Positions 29,201-39,386 of a stretch of 64,000 nt of DNA are shown here, piece after piece; position 1 is the stretch's first letter; each line of letters starts with the position of its first letter. The position numbers and the translations under genes are program-made. Source of the DNA: Emiliania huxleyi CCMP1516. Taxonomy: Eukaryota > Haptophyta > Isochrysidales > Noelaerhabdaceae. The notes beneath the pieces are model-generated. The model made no database searches, was not told the DNA's origin, and saw only the letters and a list, made by a program, of their open reading frames with translations. The DNA lies in contig NW_005200170.1 of the NCBI RefSeq assembly GCF_000372725.1, positions 123,052-187,051 of the forward strand, read 5' to 3'.

Positions 29201-32200
29201 CACCGGAGCGCTCGCCGACCAGCTGCCAGACGGCGACCCGCAGCAGGGCGCGCGCAGCCGAGGCCAGCAGAGCGCGCGCGGCCGGCTGCTCGTGTCCGGA
29301 CTGCGCTTGCTGCGCGAGGGCGCGGTGGCGATGCAGCTGCTCTCGGGCGGCGCCGGGTGCACCGAGCAGCTCAAGGCCATCGACGAGATCGCGCGCGCGC
29401 AGCTGCAGCACGCCGCGCGCAGCGCCGTGGCGCCGGACGGCGCCGCGCTGCTCTCATTCTCGTTGCGGCAGCTGTCTCCCGCCGAGGCGATCTCCCGCAA
29501 TCTCCCGCTAGCTCTCCCGCTATCTCCCTCTTGCTCTCCCGCTAGCTCCCCCTCTCTCCCCTCTCTCCCTCTTGCTCTCCCGCAATCTCACGCTAGCTCT
29601 CCCGCTATCTCCCTCTCTTTCCCGCCGAGGCGATCACGTTCCTCGGCTCGAGCGACCGCGATGTCTCGCGCAACCAGCACGGCGACCGCTTTCACAACGC
29701 GCAGTTCAACCCCGACATGGTGCGGCAGGACAACACGACGCAGCGCGTGCACCAGCGCGCGCGTGCGTACAACACGGAGCCGCTCAAGGAGAAGCTCAAG
29801 GGCGCCGAGGCCGAGCTGGCGCTTGCCGGGCCGTCTCTCGTGGGAGAGCGGAGGGTGAGTCATCGACCATTGATACACAGGCCAAGCTGGCGCAGATTGA
29901 GGCGCGGGTGGGGGCGCAGACCCGCGAGCGCTGCCGGCTGCTCTGGCACCGCGCGATGGCGTCGGTCACGTCGGGCGCTCTGCTGTGCGGGCGGCAGGTG
30001 CGGCCGCGCGGCGCGGAGGCGGAGGAGGAGGAGGCGGCGGCGGCGCTGGAGGAGGAGGAGGAGGAGGAGGAGGAGGAGGAGGAGGGGGAGGAGGGAGGAC
30101 GTGGAACGGGCGGTGGAGGGGGGGGGGGGGGGGGGGGGGGTGGGCGGGTGGGGGGGGGGGGGGGGGGGGATCGGGGGGGCAGCACGCACTTGCTCTCCTC
30201 TCGGGAGGGGGAGGCGGAGGCGGCGCTCGCGGCGGCGGAGGCGGAGGCGCGCGGCGACTTGCTCTCGCTCTCCTCCTCCTCCTCCTCCTTGTAGCTCCTC
30301 CCATTTGAATCGTAGGTGTACGGCGACTTGCTCTCGCTGCTGCCGAGCCGGCCGGAGGGGCGGGCGGCGCGCGGGCCCGTCCTCGCCAACGAGAGCGGCG
30401 AGGACGTGCCGGTGCTGTCGCAGCCTCAGCCGCTGCACGACTCACCGAGCACGCAGGCCGAGGCCGAGCAGAACCGGCTGCTCAAGGTTGGCGCCCTCAA
30501 GGCTGGCGCGACCGCCGACGTGGTCAGCACGCTCGAGGAGGAGGGGCTGGGCGTCGGCGGCTTCGTGCGCATCCGAGGCGAGAGACACCACAGCAGCGCC
30601 TCCGCCTACAGAGTGAGGCGACTCACGACATGGCTGACTCGCAGGCGACGCGCAGCAGCGCATCCCCGATGGCTGGGTGCACAACAGGCGCCAGATCTCG
30701 GCCCGATCTCGGCCAAGATCTCGGCCTGATCTCGGCCGACAGCTGGGTGCGCCGCAGGCGCGTCCTCGTCGCCGAGCCGCTCGCGGCGGCGTGTCGGGCG
30801 GCGGGGCTGCTGTCGGTGCCTCACGGCGCGGCCGGCCACGCGCCCCTCTCGGTCAGCTCGCTCTCTGCCACCGTGCGGCCCAAGATGCGCGACGATGACG
30901 CGCGGCGGGAGCGGCAGCGCGCGCGCTCGCTGCGCGCCGCCGCCGCCAAGGCGCTCTTCGCGCCTCTCCGCGCCGCGCGCGACTCTGCGCACGCGCTGGC
31001 GCCCCTCGCCCGCGGGCTTGGGAGGGTGTGTGGGCAGCGTCTCTTCACGGGGTGTGTGCGGTGAGCAGGCGCGGTCGCCCGCGGCGTGGCTGGCGAGGCC
31101 GGCGCTGCGGTCGCTGGCAGAGTCGGACGCGGCGGCCGCCCTCGGCGCGCGGGACGAGCTGCTCGCGCTGGAGGCGCTCCTCGTCCCTCCCGCACAAGCG
31201 GCGGAGGCCGCGGCGGCGCGGGGGGGCGGAGGCGGCGGCGAAGGCGATGCTGCAGGCGGAGGCGGCGGAGGCGGCGGAGGCGGCTCGGCCTCCGCCGCGG
31301 CTGCGTCGAGGAAGCGGCGGCCCGGCGGCGCGAGCGGCGGCGCGGGGGGCAAGCGCCAAAAGGCCGACAAGGGGTCCGCGGCGGCGGGCGGCGCGAGGGC
31401 CGCAGCCGGAGGGTGCGAGGGGCGCCCTCCGCCGCTGACAGTGGACGAGGTGCGGAGGAGGGTGGCGTCCCTGCTGAGCGCGCGCGCGTCGGAGGCGGAG
31501 CACGAGGGCGGTGCTGCGGCGGAGGAGGGCAAGGCGGCCCACGAGGCGGCCTCGCGCCTCTTCGAGAGGCTGCTCGAGGTGCAGCTGCGGGCGGCAGCGC
31601 CGGGGTGGAGGCCGACGGCGAGGCTGCACGCCGCCTTCGCGGAGGCGCGATCTCGGACGTACCTCTGCCGACCTCGGCCGTGCCGTACATCGACCTCGGC
31701 CGCATCTCGGCTTGCCTCGGCCCAGGCGCCTGCCGCTCTTCTTGCTGCTCGCTAGCCCAGCCGTCCTCCCCGCCGCCCTCGCGCAGGCTCACCCTTCCTG
31801 GCACTGGCTGCGCCACTCGGCGGTCCTCCTCCGCTCGCTGCCCTCAGCGGGCAAGGAGCCTCGCCTCGCCTCCTCCCTCCACCTCGCGCTCTCCCCCTTC
31901 GCCGCCCCCGGCCAGCCGGACCCGCCCGGCCAGCACGCCGAGCGCGACGGCGACGAAGGCGGCGGAGGCGGAGGCGGAGGCGGGGGAGGGGGAGGGGGAG
32001 GCGACGGTGGCGCGCGAGGCGTGCGCGTGCGTGTGGAGGGGCTGGGACCGGGCGAGGCGCTCGTCGACCTTGGCTCTGCTGCGGCGGCCAAGCGGCTGCT
32101 CGCGGAGGCTGGCCGCTCCGAGGGGCTGTCCCTCCCTCTGGCGGAGGAGGAGGCGGCGCGCACGCCCAAGCTGGCGGCGGCGAGGGCGGAGCTGGAGGCG

Positions 32201-35126
32201 GCGGTGGCGGCGCGGGACGCCCTCCGCGGAGACAAGGCTGCGGCGGCTGCGCGGAAGAAGGAGCGGGCCGAACCGGGTGTCGCCCCCCAAAAGGGGGGGA
32301 CCGCCCCTGCCGCCAAGGAAGGGCGCATTGTTGCCGCGCCACCAAATTTGGGCGGGCGCTTGGGAGGCCCTTGGCCCCCCCCCCCCCCCTGCCACACTTG
32401 GCCCCCCCCCTCCCCCCCCCCCCCGCCACTCCTCCGCCGCACCTCGGCCGCACCTCGGTCGCCCCTCGGCCGCACATCGGCCGCGGCTCTGCAGGCGGGC
32501 CGGCGCGCGTGGGTGCACGGCTCGCGCGCGGCGGAGGAGGGCGTGGCGCAGGGCCGCGCGCAGCACTGCGGCACTGTCGAGCCGTGCGGCCGACTGAGGC
32601 GACGCGTCGCCTCTCCCAAGGCCGTGCTTGCAAAGGCGCTCGCGTGAGCCGGTCCGAGCGATGCCCCCTTTTTTGCACAGGCGGCCGCCGCTCCGCCTCT
32701 CGCTGGCCGTGCTCGAGGCGGCGGCGGTGGCGCTGGACGAGCTGCGCAAGGGGCTCGGCGAGGACCGCACCCAGCTGGCCGAGGTGCGGCCGTACGTCGA
32801 GAAGCTGCGCCGCGCCGACTCGCTGCAGCTGAGCGAGGATCGGGTCGAGCAGTCTGGCTTCGAGCAGCTGATGACTCTCGAGCGAGGCGAGCCGAGATCA
32901 CCCGAGATCACCCGAGAGTAGCAGCTGATGACTCTCGAGCGAGGCGAGCCGAGATCACCCGAGATCACCCGAGAGTAGCAGCTGATGACTCTCGAGCGAG
33001 GCGAGCCGAGATCACCCGAGATCACCCGAGAGTAGCAGCTGATGACTCTCGAGCGAGGCGAGCCGGCGGCGGCGCCTAGTGGGTGAATGAGTACTTGTGA
33101 CTGAGCAATGACCTCCTTCTCGAGGCGAGCCGGCGACGGCGCCGTGCCCGATCTGCTACGAGATGATCGGCTCACATGGCCCGCCTGTCTTCACCGACTG
33201 CGCGCACTGCTTCTGCAAGCAGCGCCTTGCGCAGCGGATGCCACGCGAGATCACGCGAGATCACCCGAGGTTGCTCGAGGTAGGCAAGCAGTGCCTCACG
33301 CAGTGGATGACCGCACAGCGCGTGCTCGGCGTCGAGGCCGACCGCCAGGCATCTCAGCTTCTCCCTCCAGACCTCCGCCGCCCCTCCTCAACCTCTCCCC
33401 ACCCCCTATTTAGCCTCCTCTCAACACCGATGCCCGACCTCCCCTCATCTCCCCAGACCCCCCCCCCCCCCCTCTCCCCCTTCCCTCCCTCTCTGTCCAT
33501 CTCTCCCCTCCCCCTTCCCCCCACAGGGAGGGTCGAGCCAGCAGTACCTCTGCCCGTGCTGCCGCAAGCCCTTCACGCAGCGCGAGCTCACCGAGATCGT
33601 GCTGCCTCCGCCGGCCAGCGAGGCGGCCGACAAGGCGGGCGGCGGCGGCGACGGCGCGGACGGCAAGAGCGGAGGCAAGAGCGGCGGCAAGAGCGGCGGC
33701 AAGAGCGGCGGCAAGAGCGGCGGCGGCAACGGGGCGCGGGGCGCGGGAAGCAGCGGCGCAGGCAGCAGCCGCGGCGGCGGTGGCGGCGGCGGCGGCGGCT
33801 GCACCAGTGGCGAGGGCGGCCCGCGGTACGTCGCTGCCTTCACGCTGGAGGAATGCCGCGATCGCTTTCCATTCTTGGGGACGGCGATGCCCCCGCGCGT
33901 GCTTCGCTACCCGTCGGTGCCGGCGACGCTGCTGAGCCACATGCAGGCCGCGACCGGCCTGCCGCCCGCGGCATCGGCGCGCTCCCCGGCCTCGAGCGCG
34001 ACGCTGCCAGGAGCCTTCTCGGAGCCCTCTTCTCGGAGCGTTCCTGTGTAGGCGCGCTCCCCGGCCTCGAGCGCGACGCTGCCGAGCGCAAAGGTCCTGA
34101 AGCTGCTGGCGGACCTCGAGGCCTTGGGCGAGGACGAGCACGGGGCCCCTCGCAAGGCGGTGGCCGTCTCGCTCCTCCCCCACCCGCGGTCCCCCGAGGC
34201 TAGCCGAGGTATGGCCGAGAGATAGGCCGTCGTCTTCTCCCAGCACCGCGCCGTGGTGCGACACCTCGACTTTGTGCTGGGCGTGCGCGGCGTCTCCCAC
34301 GTCTCCATCTGCCAGGGCGACCAGGCCGCGGCGCGCGACGGCGCAGTCTCCACGTGGACCGAGACGCCCTCGTGCAAGGTCTTCCTGCTACACGCCGGCG
34401 CGGCGGCGGCCGGCCTCACTCTGGTGGCTGCGCGGCACGTCTTTCTGATGGAGCCGTTCATCACGCCGGGCCAAGAGCTGCAGGCGCTCCACCGGTCCGG
34501 TCCCACCGAGATGACCCGAGATGACGCGAGATCACCCAAGATCACCCGAGATGCAGGCGCTCAACCGGTGCCACCGCATCGGCCAGTCGCAGTCCGTCAG
34601 CTGCACGACGTACTACTGCGAGCGGACCGTCGAGGAGCGGCTGCTGGCCCTCCGCGCGCTCGAGGGGGAGGCGCGGCTCGCCGCCTCGCCGCCGCCTCAA
34701 AGGGGCGCGCGGAAGATGCCTCACCGAATCGCACCCGCGGGCGTAGGCGCCGCCACAGCAGCAAGGCGCCGCCGCCGCGGCCGCGGGCGAAGAGGAGGAG
34801 GATGAGGGGTCGCTCTCCCTCCTCGAGGGCGGCGCGCTGCCCGCCGTGCCTGGGTCGGCCGGCAACACCTCTGGCCCGGCGCTGTCGTTGCAGAGGCTCT
34901 CCTCGTCCGCACATCTCTCTCCTTGCGAGTCTCGCCTCTCTCTCTCTCTTAGGCGCTGTCGGCGGAGAAGCTCCGCTTCCTGTTTGGCTTGTTGGATGCT
35001 CCGGCGGATGGTCCGGCGCAGCCGCAGCCGCAGCCGCGCGGAGGCGGCCCCGAGGGGATTGAGGACGACGAGGAGGAGGAGGACGACGACGACGACGACG
35101 ACGAGGACGAGGAGGACGACGAGTGA
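26219..35126 (+). CDS. SNF2 helicase with internal RING finger (SHPRH/RAD5-like ubiquitin ligase)
   Basis: Very long split gene, at least 18 exons. ATG 26219 opens a basic N-terminus. Helicase lobe 1: QLQALAWMVDMED (about 27290), Walker A DEMGLGKTLEVLAL once the 27633-27700 intron is removed, THATLIVAPHNAL (27940), RRIVLDEMQE (motif II, DExQ, 28490), RRWMVSGTPL (28640), HFLRVSPFG and LMLRRSKSQT (28980). A long insert with Ala/Glu helices follows. The RING finger is PCPICYEMI, TDCAHCFCKQ (33140-33220) and CPCCRKPF (33555). Lobe 2: VVFSQHRAVVRHLDFVLG (34230), LLHAGAAAAGLTLVAA, EPFITPGQELQ and QALNRCHRIGQ (motif VI). The tail ends in an acidic run (stop 35126). This lobe-RING-lobe order is that of SHPRH and RAD5, which remodel DNA forks and ubiquitinate PCNA; that role is inferred. 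Most introns have GC donors and a copied exon start. Exact exon borders between 26710 and 27010 and between 31640 and 32700 are unresolved. Confidence 0.85.
26953..26993 (+). other. Short hairpin intron element (introner-like copy 2)
   Basis: It begins GTATGTGTGAGCGCCTCTTC and ends TGTGGGCAG, in the SNF2-RING gene. It shares the CTCTTCAC core and the TGnGnnCAG end with the other copies, though it is more diverged. Confidence 0.45.
27981..28039 (+). other. Short hairpin intron element (introner-like copy 3)
   Basis: GT...AG intron of 59 nt between APHNAL and VPPTLVCQW coding. The last 39 nt are the element: GTGTGGACGGCGTCTCTTCA, then CACCGCTGGCGGTGGACAG. Splicing it out restores the SNF2 frame. 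Confidence 0.65.
29121..29158 (+). other. Short hairpin intron element (introner-like copy 4)
   Basis: TGTGAACGGCGGCTCTTCAC, then GCCTCCAGCTGCGAACAG, immediately before the YALLEQLIAAEIL coding block of the SNF2-RING gene. Confidence 0.55.
29480..29635 (+). repeat. Minisatellite-filled intron
   Basis: CTCCCGCTAGCTCTCCCGCT-type units fill an intron of the SNF2-RING gene. The 15-bp string CCCGCCGAGGCGATC flanks it (29478-29492 and 29621-29635), with the GC donor and AG acceptor falling at the same point in each copy. Confidence 0.65.
30118..30176 (+). repeat. Poly-G tract
   Basis: Nearly pure G runs broken by TGGGCGGGTG, inside the SNF2-RING gene after an Ala/Glu block. It could form G-quadruplexes. 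Its length may be unreliable in assembly, and it disturbs the reading frame of the predicted exon. Confidence 0.7.
31026..31068 (+). other. Short hairpin intron element (introner-like copy 5)
   Basis: GTGTGTGGGCAGCGTCTCTT, then CACGGGGTGTGTGCGGTGAGCAG, between two Ala-rich coding blocks of the SNF2-RING gene. Confidence 0.6.
32883..33062 (+). repeat. Tandem repeat, unit about 57 bp, within an intron
   Basis: Three full units and part of a fourth contain ATGACTCTCGAGCGAGGCG and CCGAGATCACCCGAG. The first unit is the end of the exon encoding FEQLMTLERGEP, so exon sequence has been amplified together with intron filler. The RING-finger exon follows at about 33137. Confidence 0.75.
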
Positions 35127-35902
35127 GCCAACGAGGCAGGGACTCGAGGCCGGGACGTTGCGGCCGGCGGCGCAGGAATCGCCGGCGGCAGGAGGGGGAA
35201 GGGTGGACAGGGGTATTGGCGAGAAAGAGGGGATTGGTGAGCGCAATTCGCGTGCGGCCGACGCTTGGTTGAGCCTCGCGTGTGTTGCCGCAATCGCGTG
35301 TCGGGGGGGGGGGGGGCAAGTGCGCCGTGGGGAGCAAGGACGGTTCTGGTCACTGGTGCGCCGCGACGCGGGATTTGGGGCGAGAGGGTGGAGGGAGCGG
35401 AGCTGAGAGCGGGTTTCTGCGCAATACGGTGCTCTCGTCTCTGAGACTGGTTCACTGCTCTGGAAAACTATTGAAGTCGCGTGACCACCAAGCGGCATCA
35501 TGAACCCACGGGCATGATCGCATGATGATGAACCGGAAAATCTTACAGCTAGCAGTCCAGTCGCTAAAGCGTAACTTTACACGGACCGCGGCGGGCGGGG
35601 GGGCGGCGCCCGGCGAGAGCCTCCATGTCGTCCGGGTGTGGAGATGCGAGGGTCGCCCCCCTTGCCCCACCACTTTGTGTGTGTCGTGGAGAAATTTACC
35701 TTACCTTACCTTACCGTCCGGCGACCGCGGTCTCTCTGCATTGACCATTGTCGCACAGACCACACTGCACACATCTCATGGGTCTCTGCCATATTTATTA
35801 TGTGCTGTAGGCTGTAGCCCCGCGGGGAAGCGCGGTGTTCGTACATTGTAAAATGCACGCAACCAATGATATGATAGGAACCAATCCTCCCGTCGATTGC
35901 AG
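35127..35902. other. Intergenic, no gene seen
   Basis: Convergent spacer between the SNF2-RING gene and the F-box/RCC1 gene. It contains a G run at 35308-35320 and four CCTTA-like units (35697-35718). The short frames are not convincing. Confidence 0.6.
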
Positions 35903-37386
35903 CTACTCGTCCTCCTCGCTGCCGTCAGAAGAGGCTGGCGTGCTCGGCCGGATCGCCCACACCTCGATCTTCTTAGCGTCTGGTCCGACACGTCCTCTCC
36001 GTGGCCTAAGCGGCCGAGTCCGCCAGCGCCCCAGGTAAAGACAGTGCTGTCGGCTGTGAGGGCGAGGCTGTGGACTGCTCCAGCCGACACAGCGACGACC
36101 CGCTGGCCAGCGAAGGCCTCGACCTTCTTCGGCACCAGCTGGTTCTGCTCGTCGCTGTGGCCTAACCGGCCCTGACGTCCATCGCCCCAGCTCCAGACAG
36201 CGCCGTCGGCGGTGAGGGCGAGGTTGTGGTCGTCTCCAGCCGAGACAGCGACGACGCGCTGCCCAGCTAGGGCCTCGACCTTCTTCGGCAGCAGCTGGTC
36301 CTGCTGGTCGCCGTGGCCCAGCCGGCCTTGGTATCCCCAGCCCCAGCTCCAGACGGCGCCGTCGGCGGTGATGGCGAGGCTGTGGTTGGCTGCTGCCGAC
36401 ACAACAACGACACGCTGCCCTGCCAACGCCTCCACCTTCTTCGGCTGCCACTGATTCTGCTCGTCCCCGTTGCCCAAGATGCCAGAGAAACCTTCGCCCC
36501 AGCTCCACACAGCTCCGTCGGTGGTGAGGGCGAGACTGTGCATGAGTCCAGCCGACACAGCGACGGCGCGCTGCCCAGCTAGGGCCTCGACCTTCTTCGG
36601 CAGCAGCTGGTCCTGCTGGTCGCCGTGGCCCAGCCGGCCAAACAGTCCATGGCCCCAGCTCCAGACAGCGCCGTCGGCGGTGAGGGCGAGGCTGTGGCTG
36701 CTTCCAGGCGACACCGCGACGACGCACTGCCCAGCCAGGGCGACAATCTTCTTCGGCTGCCACTGGTCCTCCAGGCCGTGTCCCATGCCCCACCAGCCGC
36801 AGCCCCAGGACCAAACGGCGCCGTCCGCGGTGAGAGCGAGGCTGAAGTATTGTGCCGCCGACACACTCACCGCGCGCTCGCCTCCGCGGGGCGAAGGGAG
36901 ACGGGTCGGCGTCTTCAGCTGCAGCACGCCCTCGCCGTGGCCGAGAAGGCCTGGAAACTCCTCCTCTTCGTCCTCCTCGTCCTCCTCGCCCGCCGCTGCC
37001 GCGCCGCACGACGAGAGCCGCCCCTCGCCGTCGATGAAGACGCTGTGCCGATAGCCTGCCGACGCCCTCGCCGGCGTGTTGGCCTCGCGCAGCATGGCAT
37101 AGAAGCACAGCCACCGCACGGCACAGCTCTCGCCCTCTGGCTGCGCCGGCAGCTCGAAGCCGCGCTCTTGCGCCCACAAGCGGATGCCCTCCAGCGCAAG
37201 CGAGGCGTGGAAGAGCAGCGAGACGGCCGCGACGCGAGCGATGTCGGCGGGGTCGCAGCGGGAGACGGCGCGCACGAGGAGGTCCGTGGGGAGGTCGAGG
37301 AGGCGGGCGGGCGGCGGCGTCCCTGGCGAGGGAGCGGCGGCGGAGGAGGTGAGGCGGCGCGAGCGGCGCCGCGGCGGGGTGGACAT
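35903..37386 (-). CDS. F-box protein with RCC1 repeats
   Basis: ATG 37386 opens a basic Ser/Arg leader, then an F-box-like helix set (LLDLPTDLLVRAVSRCDPAD, VSLLFHASLALEGIRLW). An acidic spacer precedes five to six RCC1 repeats of about 53 residues, each with SLALTADGAVWSWG, GRLGHGDQQDQLLPKKVEAL and AGQRVVAVSAG. RCC1 units form a beta-propeller. F-box proteins recruit targets to SCF ubiquitin ligases, so substrate recognition through the propeller is a reasonable inference. Near 35990 the frame must shift by one to reach the expected end (KKIEVWAI, then an acidic tail, stop 35903); without the shift the reading runs to 35776 through non-family sequence. The repeats are nearly identical at DNA level, so copy number could be an assembly issue. 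Confidence 0.8.
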
Positions 37387-37512
37387 CGCGAGGAAAAGAA
37401 TCTTACAACAAAACTCCCTCGCACAACACTGGGCACGGGACTGGCGCGCACTGGCACGAACACAGGAAAAGAATTTTACGGCGCCAGGAAAAGAAATGCA
37501 AAACATCGGCAT
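37387..37512. promoter_or_regulatory. Bidirectional promoter between F-box/RCC1 and DUF1295 genes
   Basis: Only 126 bp separate the two divergent start codons. Twin AGGAAAAGAATYTTAC strings lie at 37391 and 37464. Read toward the minus-strand gene, CCTGTGTTCGTGCCAGTGCG (37466-37447) matches the leader motif in front of the genes at 26219 and 46021. Confidence 0.5.
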
Positions 37513-38168
37513 ATGGTTGCGACCGCCTCCGACCCTTCCATCGTCGACCGCCTCTGGTCCATCCTGCCGTGGCTCTACTGCTGGCACTGGTACGGATCGG
37601 CGCCCACGCCGCGCGGGCTGCTCCTCGCGACGCTGGCTTCGATCTGGGGCCTCCGCCTGACCGCCAACTTTGCACGCAAGGGCGGCTTCTCGGGCGGCGA
37701 GGACTATCGCTGGGCAGAGATCCGCACCTGGCCCGGCTTCGACCGCGGTTGGGAGGTCTTCAATCTGCTCTTCATCTGCGGGTGCCGCGCTGCCCTCGCC
37801 AGTAACCCGCGCGTCGCGGCGTCGCCATACATGCCCCTGCCACCGCCTCTCACACCGCCTCGCTGCTTCACCAAAGCTTCCGCGGCGAGGGCAGGGCGTC
37901 CGTGGGGTCCTGTTTAGACGCCCACGGTTCCAGCAGCTCGTCCTCCTCGCCTTCTCGTCGCCCGCGGCGGCGGCGGCCAGCTCGGACGTGCCGCTCAACG
38001 CACTCGACGCCGCGGCGACGGCGCTCTACCTCTTGCTGCTCGCGGGCGAGGCGACGGCAGACCGGCAGATGATGCGCTTCCAGACGGAAAAGTACCGCCG
38101 CCTGCGCGCCAAGGAGCCGCTCGGCGCCGAGTTTGGCCGCGGTTTCCTCTGCTCTGGCCTGTGGCGCT
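37513..38168 (+). pseudogene. DUF1295 (steroid 5-alpha-reductase-like) membrane protein, truncated by a repeat
   Basis: ATG 37513 opens VDRLWSILPWLYCWHWYG, LLLATLASIWGLRLTANFAR and KGGFSGGEDYRW, all typical of the DUF1295 family of multi-pass membrane oxidoreductase-like proteins. After an intron (about 37781-37934) comes LVLLAFSSPAA, a transmembrane segment (ALYLLLLAGEATADRQMMRF) and GFLCSGLWRYPR. The family continues at this point with HPNYFGE and further membrane helices, but here a dispersed repeat begins within RYPR (about 38168), and no remaining DUF1295 sequence was found downstream. Either the gene is dead or the repeat sits in a long intron whose 3' exon lies elsewhere. The first option is favoured. 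Confidence 0.65.
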
Positions 38169-38930
38169 ACCCCCGGCTCCACCGGTTCCGAGAGTGTCGT
38201 GTCGACGGCCCGGCCGAGGTTTCCCCGGGCGAGGGCGGTGGCATAGGGTCGCGTCACCTCCCCTCCCCGGGAGGTCGGGCCGGCTCTCCCTGGTCGACGA
38301 GTCGCGCCCGCATCCGCGGCCTCTCTATCGTCCTCGGCTCGCCCCTCCCCTCCGCTGGCCCCTCATCGAGCTCGGAGGGCCGTGGCTCCCCTTGCCGTAG
38401 ATCCCGGTGGTCCGGCTGCCGCCGCGACGGGTCTACCCCCGGTGGGCTCGCACGGCCCGACTCCACTCGCAGAGGCCGAGTCAGCTCGGCCCTCCCCTCC
38501 CCCGATAGTTGACTCCAGGCCTCGCCTGGGGCCCTCCGGTCCTGGCCCTCCGGATTGCTGGACGGCCCGCCGTCTCCCCACGGTACCTCCTCCCCCTCGG
38601 TCCTCCCCCGGGTACTCCAGCCTCCGACGGGGCGGTTCCGGCCCCCCCAGGCTTCCGCGCGGGTCGGTGCGGTGACGACCACGTCGGCGGCGGGGGCGGA
38701 GGCGGCGGAGGGGGGGGTGGGTACGGTGGCGGCACCGGCGGTCGCATCGCTCGGTACAGGGCCTCAGAGGCGGCCCCTCGACCCATCGGCCGCTCCAGCG
38801 GTGGTGGCAGAGGCGATTGTGGGGGGGGCGGGTATGGTGGCGGTGCTGGCGGCCGCAACGCCTGGCGCGGGGCCTCGGGGGCGGCCCCCTGCCCCCGCGG
38901 TCGTTCCAGACGCGGTTCCACACGTCGGCC
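38168..38930 (+). repeat. Dispersed repeat, short copy
   Basis: About 760 bp, roughly 88 percent alike by eye to 43468-44340, same strand. It begins with the shared CCCCCGGCTCCACCGGTTC and carries G-rich tandem subunits near the right end. It interrupts the DUF1295 gene. No terminal inverted repeats were recognised. A retroelement fragment or a non-coding transposon piece are both possible. Confidence 0.7.
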
Positions 38931-39039
38931 GTCTACCACACTCGGGGGGGGGGGGGGCTAGTCCGCGTCTCCCCTCGAGAAGGGAGGGGGCCAGGGCCCG
39001 GATTCGCCGACGGCCCCTCCTCTCCCTCCCCCCGCTCCG

Positions 39040-39286
39040 CACCAGGCCGTAGAGCAGTACTTCGGACCCCACGCCTCACGCCGCCCGCTCCTCGTCACGG
39101 CCGTCTACGGCGCCTACGTCCTCATGCCGGTCCTGCTTCTCGTGCGCGTATGGAGCGTGGACGTGTTCCCGAGCACGCCGCTCGCCAAGCGCAAGGAAAT
39201 TGCCGCGTCGCGACGGCAGCAGATTGACGCAGGAGCCTCCCATCCTTCCCTTTTTAGCCCCCCGCTACCAAGTTGCACTCGTGCGA
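39040..39286 (+). pseudogene. Fragment resembling the C-terminal part of an EXPERA/TMEM97-like protein
   Basis: Open block with QAVEQYFGPHASRRPLLVTA, VYGAYVLMPVLLLVRVW, then a Lys/Arg-rich end. The RPLLxxxVYGAYVLMP pattern followed by a hydrophobic helix recalls the last transmembrane helix of EXPERA-domain proteins, but the other three helices are not seen. It lies directly after the dispersed repeat. It may instead be the displaced tail of an unrelated gene. Low confidence. Confidence 0.3.
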
Positions 39287-39299
39287 CGTAGCGGGGGGC
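39257..39299. other. Perfect 12-bp hairpin
   Basis: GCCCCCCGCTAC (39257-39268) pairs exactly with GTAGCGGGGGGC (39288-39299) around a 19-nt loop. It lies just before the hairpin array at 39387. Confidence 0.7.
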
Positions 39300-39386
39300 C
39301 ACGACTACGTTTACGAAACATAAGTAGTCCCGCGAGGTGTGAATTTGGCCGCCCAGTTATACGGTGAACCTTCTTTTGTAGACCGC

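Noticed and set aside
26219-35126. HLTF-type (HIRAN-containing) assignment of the SNF2-RING gene
   Set aside because: No HIRAN-like segment was seen before the helicase, and the long insert before the RING fits SHPRH-like proteins better.
35697-35718. Telomere-like CCTTA repeats
   Set aside because: Only four units, and not the usual TTAGGG/CCCTAA sequence; more likely a microsatellite.
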